This document shows, in pieces, positions 16,551 through 25,380 of a DNA stretch of 64,000 nt (within the stretch, counting starts at the first letter, position 1; each line of letters starts with the position of its first letter). The notes below the pieces were generated by a model. That model searched no databases. It saw only the letters and a list, made by a program, of their open reading frames with translations, and had not been told where the DNA came from. This DNA comes from Paenibacillus urinalis (GTDB lineage: Bacteria > Bacillota > Bacilli > Paenibacillales > Paenibacillaceae), in contig NZ_CP118108.1 of NCBI RefSeq assembly GCF_028747985.1, forward strand, positions 749,501 through 813,500, given 5' to 3'. The position numbers and the translations under genes are program-made.

Positions 16551-16722
16551 CGAATCGGAACAGCTCATCCCTCCATAATAACCAAAAGATAAATTTCTGA
16601 GCTCGCTATAGCTTTTAGCTATAACTAGATATTGCTTTTAAGTCTTATACAGGATGTAAACCTCCATGCTAGAATCAAAGGAATCAAAAACGACATAGGC
16701 GATCTAGAGGGGGACTTTTATC

Positions 16723-17883
16723 ATGTGTAATAGATTTCAAATCGTAGGCAGTTTGCTTCGTCCGTCGGACTTATTAGAATATAAGCATCAAATCGAGCAT
16801 CGCGATGATATTACCTATCCCTTTTACCAAGACTTCGAGGGATATGAGCAGTCTGAGTCCGCAGCGATTCAAGCTGTAGTCGATAAGGAGATTGCTAACA
16901 ATATATCTGTAATTACGGATGGAGAATACTCCAAATCGATGTGGCATCTGGACTTCGTCTGGGGCTTCCAAGGCATCAAACGCTACATCGCAGATCACGG
17001 GTATTTCTTCAGAGATACAGATGGATCTTCGAAATATGAGACACGCAGAGATATTGGACTGCGCATTACGGGTGAACTGAGCGGTAAGAACCACCATTTT
17101 ATTGATGTTTATAAGAAGCTTCAAGCGCAGGCTGGCGATCGTGAAACGAAGCTGTGCGTACCTTCTCCGTCTCATATATTTGGTGAGCTGTCCTGGTCGG
17201 ATAACATTGGCGGCACAGAATCCGTGTATAAGGATAGACAGGAGCTTAAGAACGGATTGGTTAAGGCTTATAAGGAATTTGTTGAGGAGTTTGCTGCGGC
17301 GGGCGGTAAAATTCTGCAGTTTGACGATTGCTTGTGGGAGCTCTTCGCTGATGACAATCCGAACTCTCCTTACACGGGTGAGAACATCAATCAAGAGGAA
17401 GTGCAGGCTCTTGCTGCTGAATTCATTGATATCAACAACACGGTCATTGACTTCGGTCATAGCCTGGGCCTCAAAATGTGGACGCATAACTGTCGTGGTA
17501 ACTATGACTCCCGTAATATGGGCGGCGGCTCCTATGCGAAGATTGCGAATCTGTTCTTGAAGCAGCTCAAATACGACCGTTTCTTCCTGGAGTGGGATGA
17601 TGAGCGTGCTGGCTCCCTTGAGGCGCTTGCGGTGTTCCAAGATAAGCCGAATACGGAGATTGTACTTGGCCTGCTGTCTTCCAAGACGAATACACTGGAT
17701 GATGAAGAGCGTGTCTTGAGAATGCTGGATGAAGCCTCCAAAATTATTGATAAGGACAGACTGCTCTTGTCTCATCAGTGTGGGTTTGCGTCCTGCGATG
17801 GCGGAAATGAACTGACTGAAGATGAGCAATGGGCGAAGATTAAGCAAGGTCAGCGTATTGCAGAGCAATACTGGGCACATTAA
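16723..17883 (+). CDS. MetE-like cobalamin-independent methyltransferase (YxjG/YxjH-type)
   Basis: This 386-residue protein matches the C-terminal catalytic half of cobalamin-independent methionine synthase, as in B. subtilis YxjG/YxjH. The start motif FQIVGSLLRPSDLLEYK, ITDGEYSKSMWHLDFVWGF, the substrate segment LQFDDCLWELF, and the C-terminal metal motif LSHQCGFASC are visible. It probably transfers a methyl group to homocysteine or a related thiol, but the N-terminal folate half of MetE is absent, so the donor is unclear. The upstream 170 bases contain no S-box riboswitch, unlike the B. subtilis genes. AGAGGGGG precedes the ATG. A 15-bp tandem duplication covers the stop codon. Confidence 0.85.
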   Translation: MCNRFQIVGSLLRPSDLLEYKHQIEHRDDITYPFYQDFEGYEQSESAAIQAVVDKEIANNISVITDGEYSKSMWHLDFVWGFQGIKRYIADHGYFFRDTDGSSKYETRRDIGLRITGELSGKNHHFIDVYKKLQAQAGDRETKLCVPSPSHIFGELSWSDNIGGTESVYKDRQELKNGLVKAYKEFVEEFAAAGGKILQFDDCLWELFADDNPNSPYTGENINQEEVQALAAEFIDINNTVIDFGHSLGLKMWTHNCRGNYDSRNMGGGSYAKIANLFLKQLKYDRFFLEWDDERAGSLEALAVFQDKPNTEIVLGLLSSKTNTLDDEERVLRMLDEASKIIDKDRLLLSHQCGFASCDGGNELTEDEQWAKIKQGQRIAEQYWAH

Positions 17884-17901
17884 TATTGGGCACATTAATA
17901 T
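17872..17901 (+). repeat. 15-bp perfect tandem duplication at the stop codon of the MetE-like gene
   Basis: TGGGCACATTAATAT occurs at 17872-17886 and again at 17887-17901. The first copy encodes the final WAH-stop; the second lies in the 3' untranslated region. Confidence 0.95.
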
Positions 17902-17942
17902 TGAAATAATATAAAGCAAAGAGGGAAGCGAAGATCCCATTC

Positions 17943-17978
17943 AGACTGTCGGCGAGGTAATTGCAGGCAGTCTTTTTC
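17943..17978 (+). terminator. Terminator after the MetE-like gene
   Basis: AGACTG and CAGTCT pair across a 19-nt loop and are followed by TTTTTC. The stem is short. Confidence 0.5.
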
Positions 17979-18076
17979 TTGTGATGAGAGGTCTGCGATT
18001 ATTCTGCTGTGGAACTTCCAGGACCTGATCATTTGATTTGTTAAACATTTACTGTAAAATCAATGGATGCGATCGT

Positions 18077-18106
18077 TTGATAAAAAGTGCTCAAACATGC
18101 TATAAG
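18077..18106 (+). promoter_or_regulatory. SigA-type promoter of the dus gene
   Basis: TTGATA (18077-18082), an 18-bp spacer and TATAAG (18101-18106) with a TGC extension lie about 78 bases before the dus start. Confidence 0.6.
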
Positions 18107-18183
18107 TGTAGAAGAAGCACGAACAGCTTGCTTTTTAATATAGGGATAAAGATTTGTCCTGTTACTATAGAGAGGTTTTAGAT

Positions 18184-19167
18184 ATGACAACGAATTTTTG
18201 GCGTGATTTGCCACGTCCTTTTTTTATACTGGCACCGATGGAGGATGTAACGGATGTTGTTTTCCGCCATGTCGTGAGTGAAGCGACAAGACCGGATGTG
18301 TTTTTTACTGAATTTGCGAACACCGAGAGCTATTGTCACCCGGAGGGGAACCACAGTGTGCGTGGGCGGCTTACTTTTACGGAGGATGAACAGCCGATTG
18401 TAGCCCATATTTGGGGAGATAAACCGGAATATTTCCGTCAAATGAGTATCGGTATGGCGAAAGAAGGCTTTAAAGGAATCGATATTAATATGGGTTGTCC
18501 TGTAGCGAATGTAGCGGAGAATGGGAAGGGAAGCGGACTGATCTGCCGTCCTGACATTGCTGCTGACATCATTCAGGCAGCCAAAGCCGGAGGACTGCCC
18601 GTAAGTGTCAAAACAAGGCTTGGTTTCAGCAGGGTAGATGAATGGCGTGATTGGCTGACCCACATTCTGAAGCAAGACATTGTTAATCTATCCATTCATC
18701 TGCGGACGAGAGAGGAAATGAGCAAGGTAGACGCCCATTGGGAGCTCATTCCAGAGATTAAGAAGCTTCGTGATGAAGTGGCACCGGATACGCTGCTGAC
18801 AATTAACGGAGATATTCCTGACCGTCAAACCGGTCTGAAGCTTGCTGAGCAATATGGGGTGGATGGTATTATGATCGGACGTGGTATTTTCCACAATCCA
18901 TTTGCCTTTGAGAAGGAACCAAGAGAGCATAGCAGTGAGGAGCTGCTTGACCTGTTACGGCTGCATCTGGATCTCCATGATCAGTATTCTGCTATGGAAT
19001 CCCGTTCGTTCAAGCCTCTTCCTCGTTTCTTTAAAATTTATGTTCGTGGATTTCGCGGGGCAAGTGAACTAAGAAATAACTTAATGAACACCAAGTCAAC
19101 GAATGAAGCGCGTGCTTTGCTCGATGATTTTGCAAGCAAGCAGCATGATGAAGCCGAGCAAGAGTAG
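18184..19167 (+). CDS. tRNA-dihydrouridine synthase (Dus family)
   Basis: This FMN-dependent enzyme reduces uridine to dihydrouridine in tRNA. The 327-residue TIM-barrel shows [15 protein letters not shown] at the N-terminus, the catalytic C105 in [23 protein letters not shown], and the FMN-phosphate site [14 protein letters not shown] 18184 is preferred to an upstream ATG because AGAGAGG precedes it and the protein then starts just before the conserved barrel. The branch of Dus (A, B or C type) cannot be fixed by eye, so the target uridine position is not assigned. It has its own promoter. Confidence 0.92.
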   Translation: MTTNFWRDLPRPFFILAPMEDVTDVVFRHVVSEATRPDVFFTEFANTESYCHPEGNHSVRGRLTFTEDEQPIVAHIWGDKPEYFRQMSIGMAKEGFKGIDINMGCPVANVAENGKGSGLICRPDIAADIIQAAKAGGLPVSVKTRLGFSRVDEWRDWLTHILKQDIVNLSIHLRTREEMSKVDAHWELIPEIKKLRDEVAPDTLLTINGDIPDRQTGLKLAEQYGVDGIMIGRGIFHNPFAFEKEPREHSSEELLDLLRLHLDLHDQYSAMESRSFKPLPRFFKIYVRGFRGASELRNNLMNTKSTNEARALLDDFASKQHDEAEQE

Positions 19168-19305
19168 GACTTCCCTGATGAATTATTTTGCCGTAATCAG
19201 TGGCTGTGGTGCCTAGAACGATACTATGATTACGGGCCCCCTATAGAAGGTATTATGGTATGATAAGTTAGTTGAACAACAAACGTATTTAGATATATCA
19301 AGTGA

Positions 19306-19329
19306 GGAGCCCTTCTGGATGAAGGGCTT
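19306..19329 (+). terminator. Possible terminator after dus
   Basis: A clear stem AGCCCTTC / GAAGGGCT with a 5-nt loop is present, but only a poor T-rich tail follows. Confidence 0.35.
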
Positions 19330-19383
19330 CTGTAACGTTTATTTTGGCAGGGGTAATCTACTATAGGAGATGTCTGATCAATT

Positions 19384-20553
19384 ATGATAAAAAAAGAACT
19401 CGCACACATACGTAAGCAGTTTAAAATGGACCACGAAATGCTGAAGCTATACGAAATTCTTAACGTGTATATTATGAAGGAGAGCAACGAGATCTATCAT
19501 TATGAGCGTCAGCCGTTTGAGCTGCTGGATCGGGAGAAGCAGGAGCTGCACATGGCTAACTTCAAGAAGCTGTTAACCGGTGAACTGGATCAGAAGCTGT
19601 TCGAGTTAAAGTTCCAGGAGGAAGCGGAGGAACCGACACGTGAGCTCCTTCATCAAGCGCTGGTGACCGGGGATCCCGATGAATGGACGGATCTGATGAT
19701 CCTGCTCGTGGAGAGAATGATGGCCGATACTCATTATAAGCAAGATACAGTGATCACTTTTGTTCGGGGGCAGTACTACCGACCGACGAAGGAAAGAAAT
19801 GAAGAGGTCGAAGAGAGCGAGAAGAATGAGGTCTTTGCGAATTCATTTATTTTATGCAGTGTGAACTCCACAGAGCAGCAAAAGAAAACACTTATGTTTG
19901 ATTATGTCGAGCGGGAATATAAGTATAATGTCTTTGTTGATCCTATCATCAAATTGAACACGCCGGAGCAAGGCTTTTTCTATCCAAGCGTGACCGATAA
20001 TTATTCTGACGTGAACCGTGTTCTGTATTCCTCAGGGAGAGCCAACGAGCCAAACTACCAATTCATCGAGGAAGTCTTGAAGGCAGAGAGAACGGTGACG
20101 GCACAAGAGGAACGTACGATCTTTGAGGATATCGTGAAGGAAGTCGCAGGAGAACAGCTCGATGCTGCAACAATTGCTCATGTCTATGAGGAGATTCATC
20201 AGGTCATTGAGACAAGCGATCAGGAAGAGCCCCCAAGGCTGGACTATAAAGATGTGGAACGGATGCTGACATCGAGCGGTGTGGAGAACGTGACGGCAGA
20301 AAAGGTAGAGCTAGCGTTTGAAACAGTCGTTAACGACAAAAATTATGAGCTTAAAGCGAGCAGCGTTATGCCGAAATTCACCTCCAAATCGATTAAGATT
20401 GATACGAAGGTCGCTACCATTTCAGTGAGTCCGCAGGATCTAAAGTATTTGAAACAGGTGAGTTATCGCGGAAAAAGATGCATCCTCATTGAAGTTGACG
20501 AAGATGCCGTCATCGAAGGATTTACCCTGGCTACGGAGAATTTGATAGATTAA
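19384..20553 (+). CDS. DUF4317-family protein
   Basis: This 389-residue protein of unknown function resembles the DUF4317 family of Firmicutes. It starts MIKKELAHIRKQFKMDHEML and shows YEILNVYIMKESNEIYHYER, then an acidic central region (NEEVEESEKNEVF) and a C-terminal part with FTSKSIKIDTKVATISVSP. No membrane segment or known catalytic motif is seen, so it should be cytoplasmic. It lies 26 bases upstream of the DNA alkylation repair gene and may share its transcript. A GGAG sequence lies about 14 bases before the ATG, a longer spacing than usual. Confidence 0.8.
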   Translation: MIKKELAHIRKQFKMDHEMLKLYEILNVYIMKESNEIYHYERQPFELLDREKQELHMANFKKLLTGELDQKLFELKFQEEAEEPTRELLHQALVTGDPDEWTDLMILLVERMMADTHYKQDTVITFVRGQYYRPTKERNEEVEESEKNEVFANSFILCSVNSTEQQKKTLMFDYVEREYKYNVFVDPIIKLNTPEQGFFYPSVTDNYSDVNRVLYSSGRANEPNYQFIEEVLKAERTVTAQEERTIFEDIVKEVAGEQLDAATIAHVYEEIHQVIETSDQEEPPRLDYKDVERMLTSSGVENVTAEKVELAFETVVNDKNYELKASSVMPKFTSKSIKIDTKVATISVSPQDLKYLKQVSYRGKRCILIEVDEDAVIEGFTLATENLID

Positions 20554-20579
20554 GATGAACAGAAAGGGCTGTGTAAACG

Positions 20580-21287
20580 ATGAATTTTGAATCTGTCATG
20601 CAGGAGCTTGAAGCTCTCGGCAAGGAACGACTCAAGAAGATGTACATGTCCAATGGCGCCCATGAACCATTGTTTGGTGTGGCGACAGGCGCGATGAAGC
20701 CCATGGCGAAGAAGATCAAGATTGATCAGCCTTTGGCTGAGCAGCTGTATGCGACAGGAAACTATGACGCGATGTACTTTGCGGGCATCATTGCAGATGC
20801 AAAATCCATGACAGAAGCGGACTTTGAGCGCTGGATCGATGGAGCTTATTTTTACATGCTGTCTGATTACGTCGTTGCAGTCACCCTCGCTGAGACCGAT
20901 ATTGCACAAGAGGTGGCTGATAAGTGGATTGCAAGTGGAGATGAGCTGAGAATGTCAGCAGGATGGAGCTGCTATTGCTGGCTGCTCGGCAGTCGCCCAG
21001 ATATACAGTTTGAGGAGAGCAAGATTGCCCGTATGCTTGACATGGTGAAAGAGACGATTCACGAATCTCCTGAGCGGACCAAATCCTCGATGAACAATTT
21101 TGTCTACACAACGGCTGTGTCCTATGTCGCGCTTCACGATAAGGCAGTCCTTACTGCACAGGCCATAGGCCCTGTTGAAATGAAACGGGACAATAAGAAG
21201 CCGGCGATCTTGCTCGCGACCGATAATATTCAAAAAGCGGTGGACAAGAACCAGCTGGGCTTTAAACGCAAATATGTGAGATGTTAG
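20580..21287 (+). CDS. DNA alkylation repair enzyme, HEAT-like (AlkD/PF08713 family)
   Basis: This 235-residue all-helical protein belongs to the AlkD-like group of HEAT-repeat DNA glycosylases or their inactive relatives. Helical repeats are seen from MNFESVMQELEALGKERLKK through KIDQPLAEQLYATGNYDAMYF and SDYVVAVTLAETDIAQEVADKW to the conserved AVSYVALHDKAVLTAQAIG. It probably excises alkylated bases, although several family members lack known activity and the catalytic Asp/Trp pattern cannot be confirmed by eye. AAAGGG precedes the ATG. It follows the DUF4317 gene closely and is closed by a strong terminator. Confidence 0.8.
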   Translation: MNFESVMQELEALGKERLKKMYMSNGAHEPLFGVATGAMKPMAKKIKIDQPLAEQLYATGNYDAMYFAGIIADAKSMTEADFERWIDGAYFYMLSDYVVAVTLAETDIAQEVADKWIASGDELRMSAGWSCYCWLLGSRPDIQFEESKIARMLDMVKETIHESPERTKSSMNNFVYTTAVSYVALHDKAVLTAQAIGPVEMKRDNKKPAILLATDNIQKAVDKNQLGFKRKYVRC

Positions 21288-21302
21288 ACATCCCATTCCC
21301 AT

Positions 21303-21337
21303 AAGACATTCGAGGGTATTCCTCGGGTGTCTTTTTT
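21303..21337 (+). terminator. Terminator after the DNA alkylation repair gene
   Basis: AAGACAttCGAGG / CCTCGggTGTCTT forms a good stem followed by a T-run. Confidence 0.85.
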
Positions 21338-21433
21338 CGTGCGGATGAGTAATGTTAGCTCATAGATGAACAGTTTGACGACTGGAAAATAAGGGTAAGG
21401 GGCGGTGAGACTACAGGGACAGGAGGCGCTGAA

Positions 21434-22186
21434 ATGAAAAAAAGAAAGTATGAAACCAAGCATATGGCAGGGGCATTTCTGGCCGGAGCTGTATTGTTTT
21501 CGGGATTTTCTCTGGCTGCAGCAAGTCCAGATCTTACCTTGGACAGCCTGAAGCAGTCGGCCGCGAAATTAAGTGTATATGTTAATGGAGAGGACAAATC
21601 CTCTGCAAATGGAGAGTACGATAATGCAGGAACAGCTGCACCAGAGTACATCCTTCATAACGACACAACTTATGTACCCGTTCGGATGGTATCTGAGCTT
21701 GTCAATCAGCCAGTATATTGGGACGAGGAGTCTCATTCGATATCATTAGGCGTGCCAGCGGTTCCGTTATTTAATGCGGAGGGAGAAGAAGCGGGCTTTG
21801 CCACATTAGAGCAGACAGATGAGGGAGTCGTCGTGAAGGTTACGGCTACAGGGCTTACACCAGGAAAGCATGGATTCCATGTGCATGAGAATCCCGTACA
21901 GGGAACCGATTTTGAGACAGCAGGTGGACATTTTAACCCAACAGACAAGCATCATGGGCTGGAGCACCCAGAAGGAAGTCATGTCGGAGATATGCACAAT
22001 CTTGAAGCAGGACAGGATGGGACGGTAGAAGCAGAGGTGCTGCTGCCAGATGCCACTCTTGAAAAAGAGGATACCCACTCTGTACTCGGGCGCTCACTCA
22101 TTATTCATGCGGGTGAAGATGATCACATGACCGATCCGTCAGGGGATTCCGGCGGACGTGTACTTGGCGGAAACATCCCGGAATAA
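21434..22186 (+). CDS. sodC: Secreted Cu-Zn superoxide dismutase-like protein, cysteine-free
   Basis: This exported 250-residue protein probably dismutates superoxide at the cell surface. It has a signal peptide or anchor (about 1-30), a copper amine oxidase N-terminal-like stalk domain (about 40-105: LSVYVNGED, TTYVPVRMVSELV), and a SodC domain (about 108-250). Copper and zinc ligands are all visible: GFHVHE, GGHFNP, HHGLEHPEGSHVGD and IIHAGEDDH, with the active-site arginine in SGGRVLGG. The two cysteines that form the usual SodC disulfide are absent; there is no cysteine in the protein at all. B. subtilis YojM, by contrast, lacks a copper ligand. A GACAGGAGG ribosome site precedes the ATG. 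Confidence 0.9.
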   Translation: MKKRKYETKHMAGAFLAGAVLFSGFSLAAASPDLTLDSLKQSAAKLSVYVNGEDKSSANGEYDNAGTAAPEYILHNDTTYVPVRMVSELVNQPVYWDEESHSISLGVPAVPLFNAEGEEAGFATLEQTDEGVVVKVTATGLTPGKHGFHVHENPVQGTDFETAGGHFNPTDKHHGLEHPEGSHVGDMHNLEAGQDGTVEAEVLLPDATLEKEDTHSVLGRSLIIHAGEDDHMTDPSGDSGGRVLGGNIPE

Positions 22187-22253
22187 TATCTCTTGAGATG
22201 TTAATTTTTCACGAGTTAAGGCAACAATAATAAAGATGAGCCATGAAGACATC

Positions 22254-22289
22254 GCGCCTCGTTCTCCTATTGGAAGCAGGCGCTTTTTT
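22254..22289 (+). terminator. Terminator after the sodC-like gene
   Basis: GCGCCT / AGGCGC stem with an 18-nt loop is followed by six Ts. Confidence 0.75.
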
Positions 22290-22338
22290 GCAGTATCGGC
22301 AATAGCATAATATTTCAACAAGGAATGGAGAGACCCTT

Positions 22339-23082
22339 ATGAAGCTGAAGGATAAAGCAGCGATTATTACAGGTGGTGCGAGTGGAATTGGTGAAGCGAC
22401 TGTGCGTCTTTTTGTAGAAGAAGGGGCGAAAGTGGTCATCGCAGATTTCTCGGAGCGAGGCGGGGAATTATCTGCTGAATTGAATGCGAGCGGGTATGAT
22501 ACGCTCTTCGTGAAGACGGATGTAACGAAGGAAGAAGACATTCAGAACATGATCAACCAAACGGTGGAGAAGTATGGCAGGTTGGATATTATGTATGCCA
22601 ACGCCGGTGTGGCGGACGATGCGCCTGCTCATGAGCTGTCTTACGAGAAATGGAAGCGTACCATTGATATTAACTTGTCAGGCGTCTTTCTATCCGATAA
22701 ATATGCGATTGAGCAGTTTCTTAAACAAGGCGGCGGAGGAGCGATCGTGAACGCAGGATCTATTCACAGCTTTGTGTCTCTCCCTAATCCAACAGCTTAT
22801 TCCTCTGCCAAAGGCGGAGTTAAGCTGTTAACTCAAAATCTATGCACCGCCTATGCCAAGGAGGGGATCCGCATTAATGCTGTATGTCCCGGATACATTG
22901 AAACGCCTCTGCTAAAAGAAGTGGATGCGGAGACAAAACAATATTTGGCCTCACTTCATCCGCAGGGCAGACTTGGAAGACCGGAAGAGGTTGCCAAAGC
23001 CGTCTTGTTCCTGACCAGTGAAGATGCCAGCTTCGTTAATGGTACGACCCTTCTTGTGGACGGAGGATATACAGCGCATTAA
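22339..23082 (+). CDS. Short-chain dehydrogenase/reductase (SDR)
   Basis: This classical 247-residue NAD(P)-dependent SDR oxidoreductase acts in the cytoplasm. The cofactor motif is TGGASGIGEA (about residues 11-20), NAG appears in MYANAGVAD, the catalytic serine is in GSIHSF, and the YxxxK pair is in YSSAKGG. The PG motif CPGYIETPL and the C-terminal FVNGTTLLVDGGYTAH are standard. An Asp at the end of the second beta strand (VVIADFSERGG) suggests preference for NAD over NADP. The substrate cannot be told from sequence; glucose 1-dehydrogenase-like and cyclopentanol dehydrogenase-like enzymes look alike. It is monocistronic, between two terminators. Confidence 0.9.
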   Translation: MKLKDKAAIITGGASGIGEATVRLFVEEGAKVVIADFSERGGELSAELNASGYDTLFVKTDVTKEEDIQNMINQTVEKYGRLDIMYANAGVADDAPAHELSYEKWKRTIDINLSGVFLSDKYAIEQFLKQGGGGAIVNAGSIHSFVSLPNPTAYSSAKGGVKLLTQNLCTAYAKEGIRINAVCPGYIETPLLKEVDAETKQYLASLHPQGRLGRPEEVAKAVLFLTSEDASFVNGTTLLVDGGYTAH

Positions 23083-23101
23083 TTTGATATCGCAAAATAA
23101 T

Positions 23102-23144
23102 AAAAACCTAGAGTACACCTCCTAAGAGGGAGCTCTAGGTTTTT
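23102..23144 (+). terminator. Terminator after the SDR gene
   Basis: AAAAACCTAGAG / CTCTAGGTTTTT forms a perfect 12-bp stem ending in Ts. Confidence 0.85.
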
Positions 23145-23298
23145 GGCATGTTTCTCAGCATTCAGATGGTGATTGTGCATGGATTGGGGATCGCGGGTAT
23201 GATAAAATTTTTAAGGGAATGTTTGCTCAACAAGAAGTGCATAAAGAGAAGCTTCAAGCCCGTTACACATCTAAATAATAGGAATGGAGAGTGGGATA

Positions 23299-23880
23299 AT
23301 GAAATCAATCGCTGTATTCTGTGGCTCCAATGAAGGAAGCTCTTCGATATACAAAGAAAGTGCTGCACAGCTGGGTAAGGTGTTGGCCGAGCAACAGGTC
23401 ACTCTGATTTACGGCGGATCTAATGTAGGTCTGATGGGAGCCGTTGCTGATGCGGTCTTGGAACATGGCGGACGGGTAATTGGTGTATTGCCTCATTTTC
23501 TGCAAGCTCGTGAAATTGCACATAAGGGATTAACCGAGCTCATTATGGTAGATTCCATGCATGAGCGTAAAGCCAAGATGGCTGAATTGGCGGACGGATT
23601 TATTGCTCTTCCGGGTGGACCCGGAACGATGGAGGAATATTTTGAAATATTTACTTGGGGACAGCTTGGTTTACATCAAAAGCCATGCGGGTTGCTGAAT
23701 ATCAATGGCTATTTCAATTCGCTGGTGTCTATGTTCGATGTGATGGAGCGTGAGCAATTCATGCAGCCGAAATATCGCTCGATGGTTCTTACTGATCACA
23801 CCTCGGAAGGTCTTCTTCAGCAGTTCGCAGACTACACGGCTCCGTCAGTTAAGACTTACCTCACGGAAGAGCGTACTTAG
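23299..23880 (+). CDS. LOG-family protein (TIGR00730)
   Basis: This 193-residue Rossmann-fold protein belongs to the LOG family, which cleaves nucleoside 5'-monophosphates such as cytokinin riboside monophosphate to base and ribose 5-phosphate. Family motifs are visible: IAVFCGSNEGSS at the N-terminus, YGGSNVGLMGAVAD, MHERKAKM and the signature PGGPGTMEEYFEIFTW. ATG 23299 is preferred over 23284 because GGAGAGTGGG precedes it and homologues begin at this point. It is likely a housekeeping nucleotide hydrolase; hormone production is not implied by sequence alone. A shared convergent terminator follows. Confidence 0.9.
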   Translation: MKSIAVFCGSNEGSSSIYKESAAQLGKVLAEQQVTLIYGGSNVGLMGAVADAVLEHGGRVIGVLPHFLQAREIAHKGLTELIMVDSMHERKAKMAELADGFIALPGGPGTMEEYFEIFTWGQLGLHQKPCGLLNINGYFNSLVSMFDVMEREQFMQPKYRSMVLTDHTSEGLLQQFADYTAPSVKTYLTEERT

Positions 23881-23917
23881 TCTTTTGAAGTCAGACCCCT
23901 ACGAATATGAAGTCTGT

Positions 23918-23957
23918 AAGGCATGGATCCGATGATCTACTTCGGTTCATGCCTTTT
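23918..23957. terminator. Bidirectional terminator between LOG and GNAT genes
   Basis: AAGGCATG / CATGCCTT stem, with TTTTGAT on the plus side, lies between convergent genes. Confidence 0.6.
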
Positions 23958-23966
23958 GATATGTCG

Positions 23967-24716
23967 TCAGGATGTGGTCAAGGCTCTCACCCGGTACCAA
24001 TACTTATAATTCTCCGTATAACCGATCTTGGAATAGAGTCTTAGTGCAGGTGCGTTGTTCGCAATGACTGCCAAATAGCTGAACCGTGCCCCATGATCCT
24101 TACCCCAACTCAGAAGATTTAATATCATCTGTTCACCGAAGCCGCGATTGCGATATCTGGCATCCGTCACAATATCATACAGCCCGATGTATTCTCTCTC
24201 CACAACGCCAAGTCCGCAGGCAACCACTTGTTCATCGTCATATAAGGATATGAATCCTCTTCGGGTTTTAATGTTGGATAACATGCGTTCCATGGTGATC
24301 CGATCTGCTGCCTTTACCTGATTCAGCTTATAGTAATCGTTTAACCATTCATCGTGGGGACATTCATAGATTTGGACTGAAGTTAGCCGAGGCTTACGGA
24401 TATGCGCCAGATCTACGGTTTGAACACTTGTTACATCAACCACGGAATAACCGGCTTGATCTAATGTGGAATCCAGCTCTGCAGGATGAATAAAAGGGGT
24501 GATTTTAAAAACAGCGGGCAGACCATTAGCTGCATATAGCTTCTCGCATTCTGTAATTTTGCGGGCTGTTTCACCCGCTGAATGATATAGGGGATGAATG
24601 GAGTTTGCCCGCTTCGTGAAGCCGTTCGCTAAGCGCAGCAGCCAGCCGCCGTAGAGAAGGGTGGATAAGGACGGCCAATGATTCAGAGAGAGCTCTTCAA
24701 TATATTTATTATTCAT
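23967..24716 (-). CDS. GNAT-family N-acetyltransferase
   Basis: This 249-residue acetyl-CoA-dependent acetyltransferase has a degenerate N-terminal half (ELSLNHWPSLSTLLYGGWLL, FTKRANSIHPLY) and a canonical C-terminal GNAT domain with the acetyl-CoA loop YRNRGFGEQMI and the closing NAPALRLYSKIGY. The start at 24716 is preferred over an upstream in-frame ATG at 24875 because AAAGGATTAAGGAT lies just before it, and the extra 53 residues of the longer form are hydrophobic and read across an upstream terminator. The substrate is unknown. A terminator of the upstream minus-strand gene separates it from the 89-residue protein gene. Confidence 0.88.
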   Translation of the reverse strand: MNNKYIEELSLNHWPSLSTLLYGGWLLRLANGFTKRANSIHPLYHSAGETARKITECEKLYAANGLPAVFKITPFIHPAELDSTLDQAGYSVVDVTSVQTVDLAHIRKPRLTSVQIYECPHDEWLNDYYKLNQVKAADRITMERMLSNIKTRRGFISLYDDEQVVACGLGVVEREYIGLYDIVTDARYRNRGFGEQMILNLLSWGKDHGARFSYLAVIANNAPALRLYSKIGYTENYKYWYRVRALTTS

Positions 24717-24819
24717 ATCCTTAATCCTTTCATGTGTATGATGAATTATTATAATTAATAATGCATAAATATACAACGAGGTATAAAGAAATGAAATATA
24801 GAATGAAGTATGACTTAAC

Positions 24820-24856
24820 AAAACAGCCCAAACTCCAATGCAGGAATATGGGCTGT
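24820..24856 (-). terminator. Terminator after the 89-residue gene
   Basis: On the minus strand ACAGCCCA / TGGGCTGT is followed by TTTGTT. Confidence 0.75.
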
Positions 24857-24888
24857 AGTGAAGTCCGTTCTTCACTTGGGGGATGGAA

Positions 24889-25158
24889 TTATCCTTGAAA
24901 GTTAATGAATTCTTTATTTATCGCTTGAGCATCTTTGAATCCGATTTTATATGCGGTCTTCATTACACGGGTGTTACTATGCAAGAAGAGATCCTCTAGT
25001 AATCCGAGGCTGTTGTCCAATTGGTCGGGAGTTTGATTGTTAATCGCTTCCAGAGTCTCGCGGAAAAGCATATAAAGGTTATTGTGTTCCTTCTCGCAGA
25101 TCTCTACAATATCCTGTGATCTTTTTTCAAATGCATCCTTCATCATTTGTTCTACCAT
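24889..25158 (-). CDS. 89-residue helical protein of unknown function, paralogue 1
   Basis: I do not recognise a named family. The protein is all-helical and acidic (starts MVEQMMKDAFEKRSQDIVEI). It has a clear paralogue at 40613-40894. Shared blocks are RSQ-IVEICE-EH, LY-LF-ETLE, LLEDLFLHSN and KTA-K-G--DAQ, so both copies are under selection. CTGGAGGG lies 8 bases before the ATG. It follows the membrane AraC regulator on the same strand, with about 220 bases between, and ends in its own terminator. There is no signal peptide or membrane helix, so it should be cytoplasmic. Confidence 0.75.
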   Translation of the reverse strand: MVEQMMKDAFEKRSQDIVEICEKEHNNLYMLFRETLEAINNQTPDQLDNSLGLLEDLFLHSNTRVMKTAYKIGFKDAQAINKEFINFQG

Positions 25159-25380
25159 CGCTAAGCCCTCCAGTTGATGTCCATTATTCTAAGTTCGTTA
25201 TTGCTTAGGGGTTCTTCATCGGTTTTTCATATCAATCAGAAATTAACATTCTCGTATACATCATACCTTCTCAGAGTCGAAAAATTTGTCGCCTTATGTC
25301 GAAAGAGATTTAGGTAATATTTTCATACACGACTCCATTTCAGAATACCTTACCTTACTTTAATGAGTGATGGATTAGAT

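Noticed and set aside
16551..16722. S-box (SAM) riboswitch before the MetE-like gene
   Set aside because: The 172-base leader is too short and lacks the conserved S-box core and terminator.
16774..17940. A 388-codon open frame on the minus strand
   Set aside because: It mirrors the MetE-like gene, which has clear motifs; the antisense translation has none and no ribosome site.
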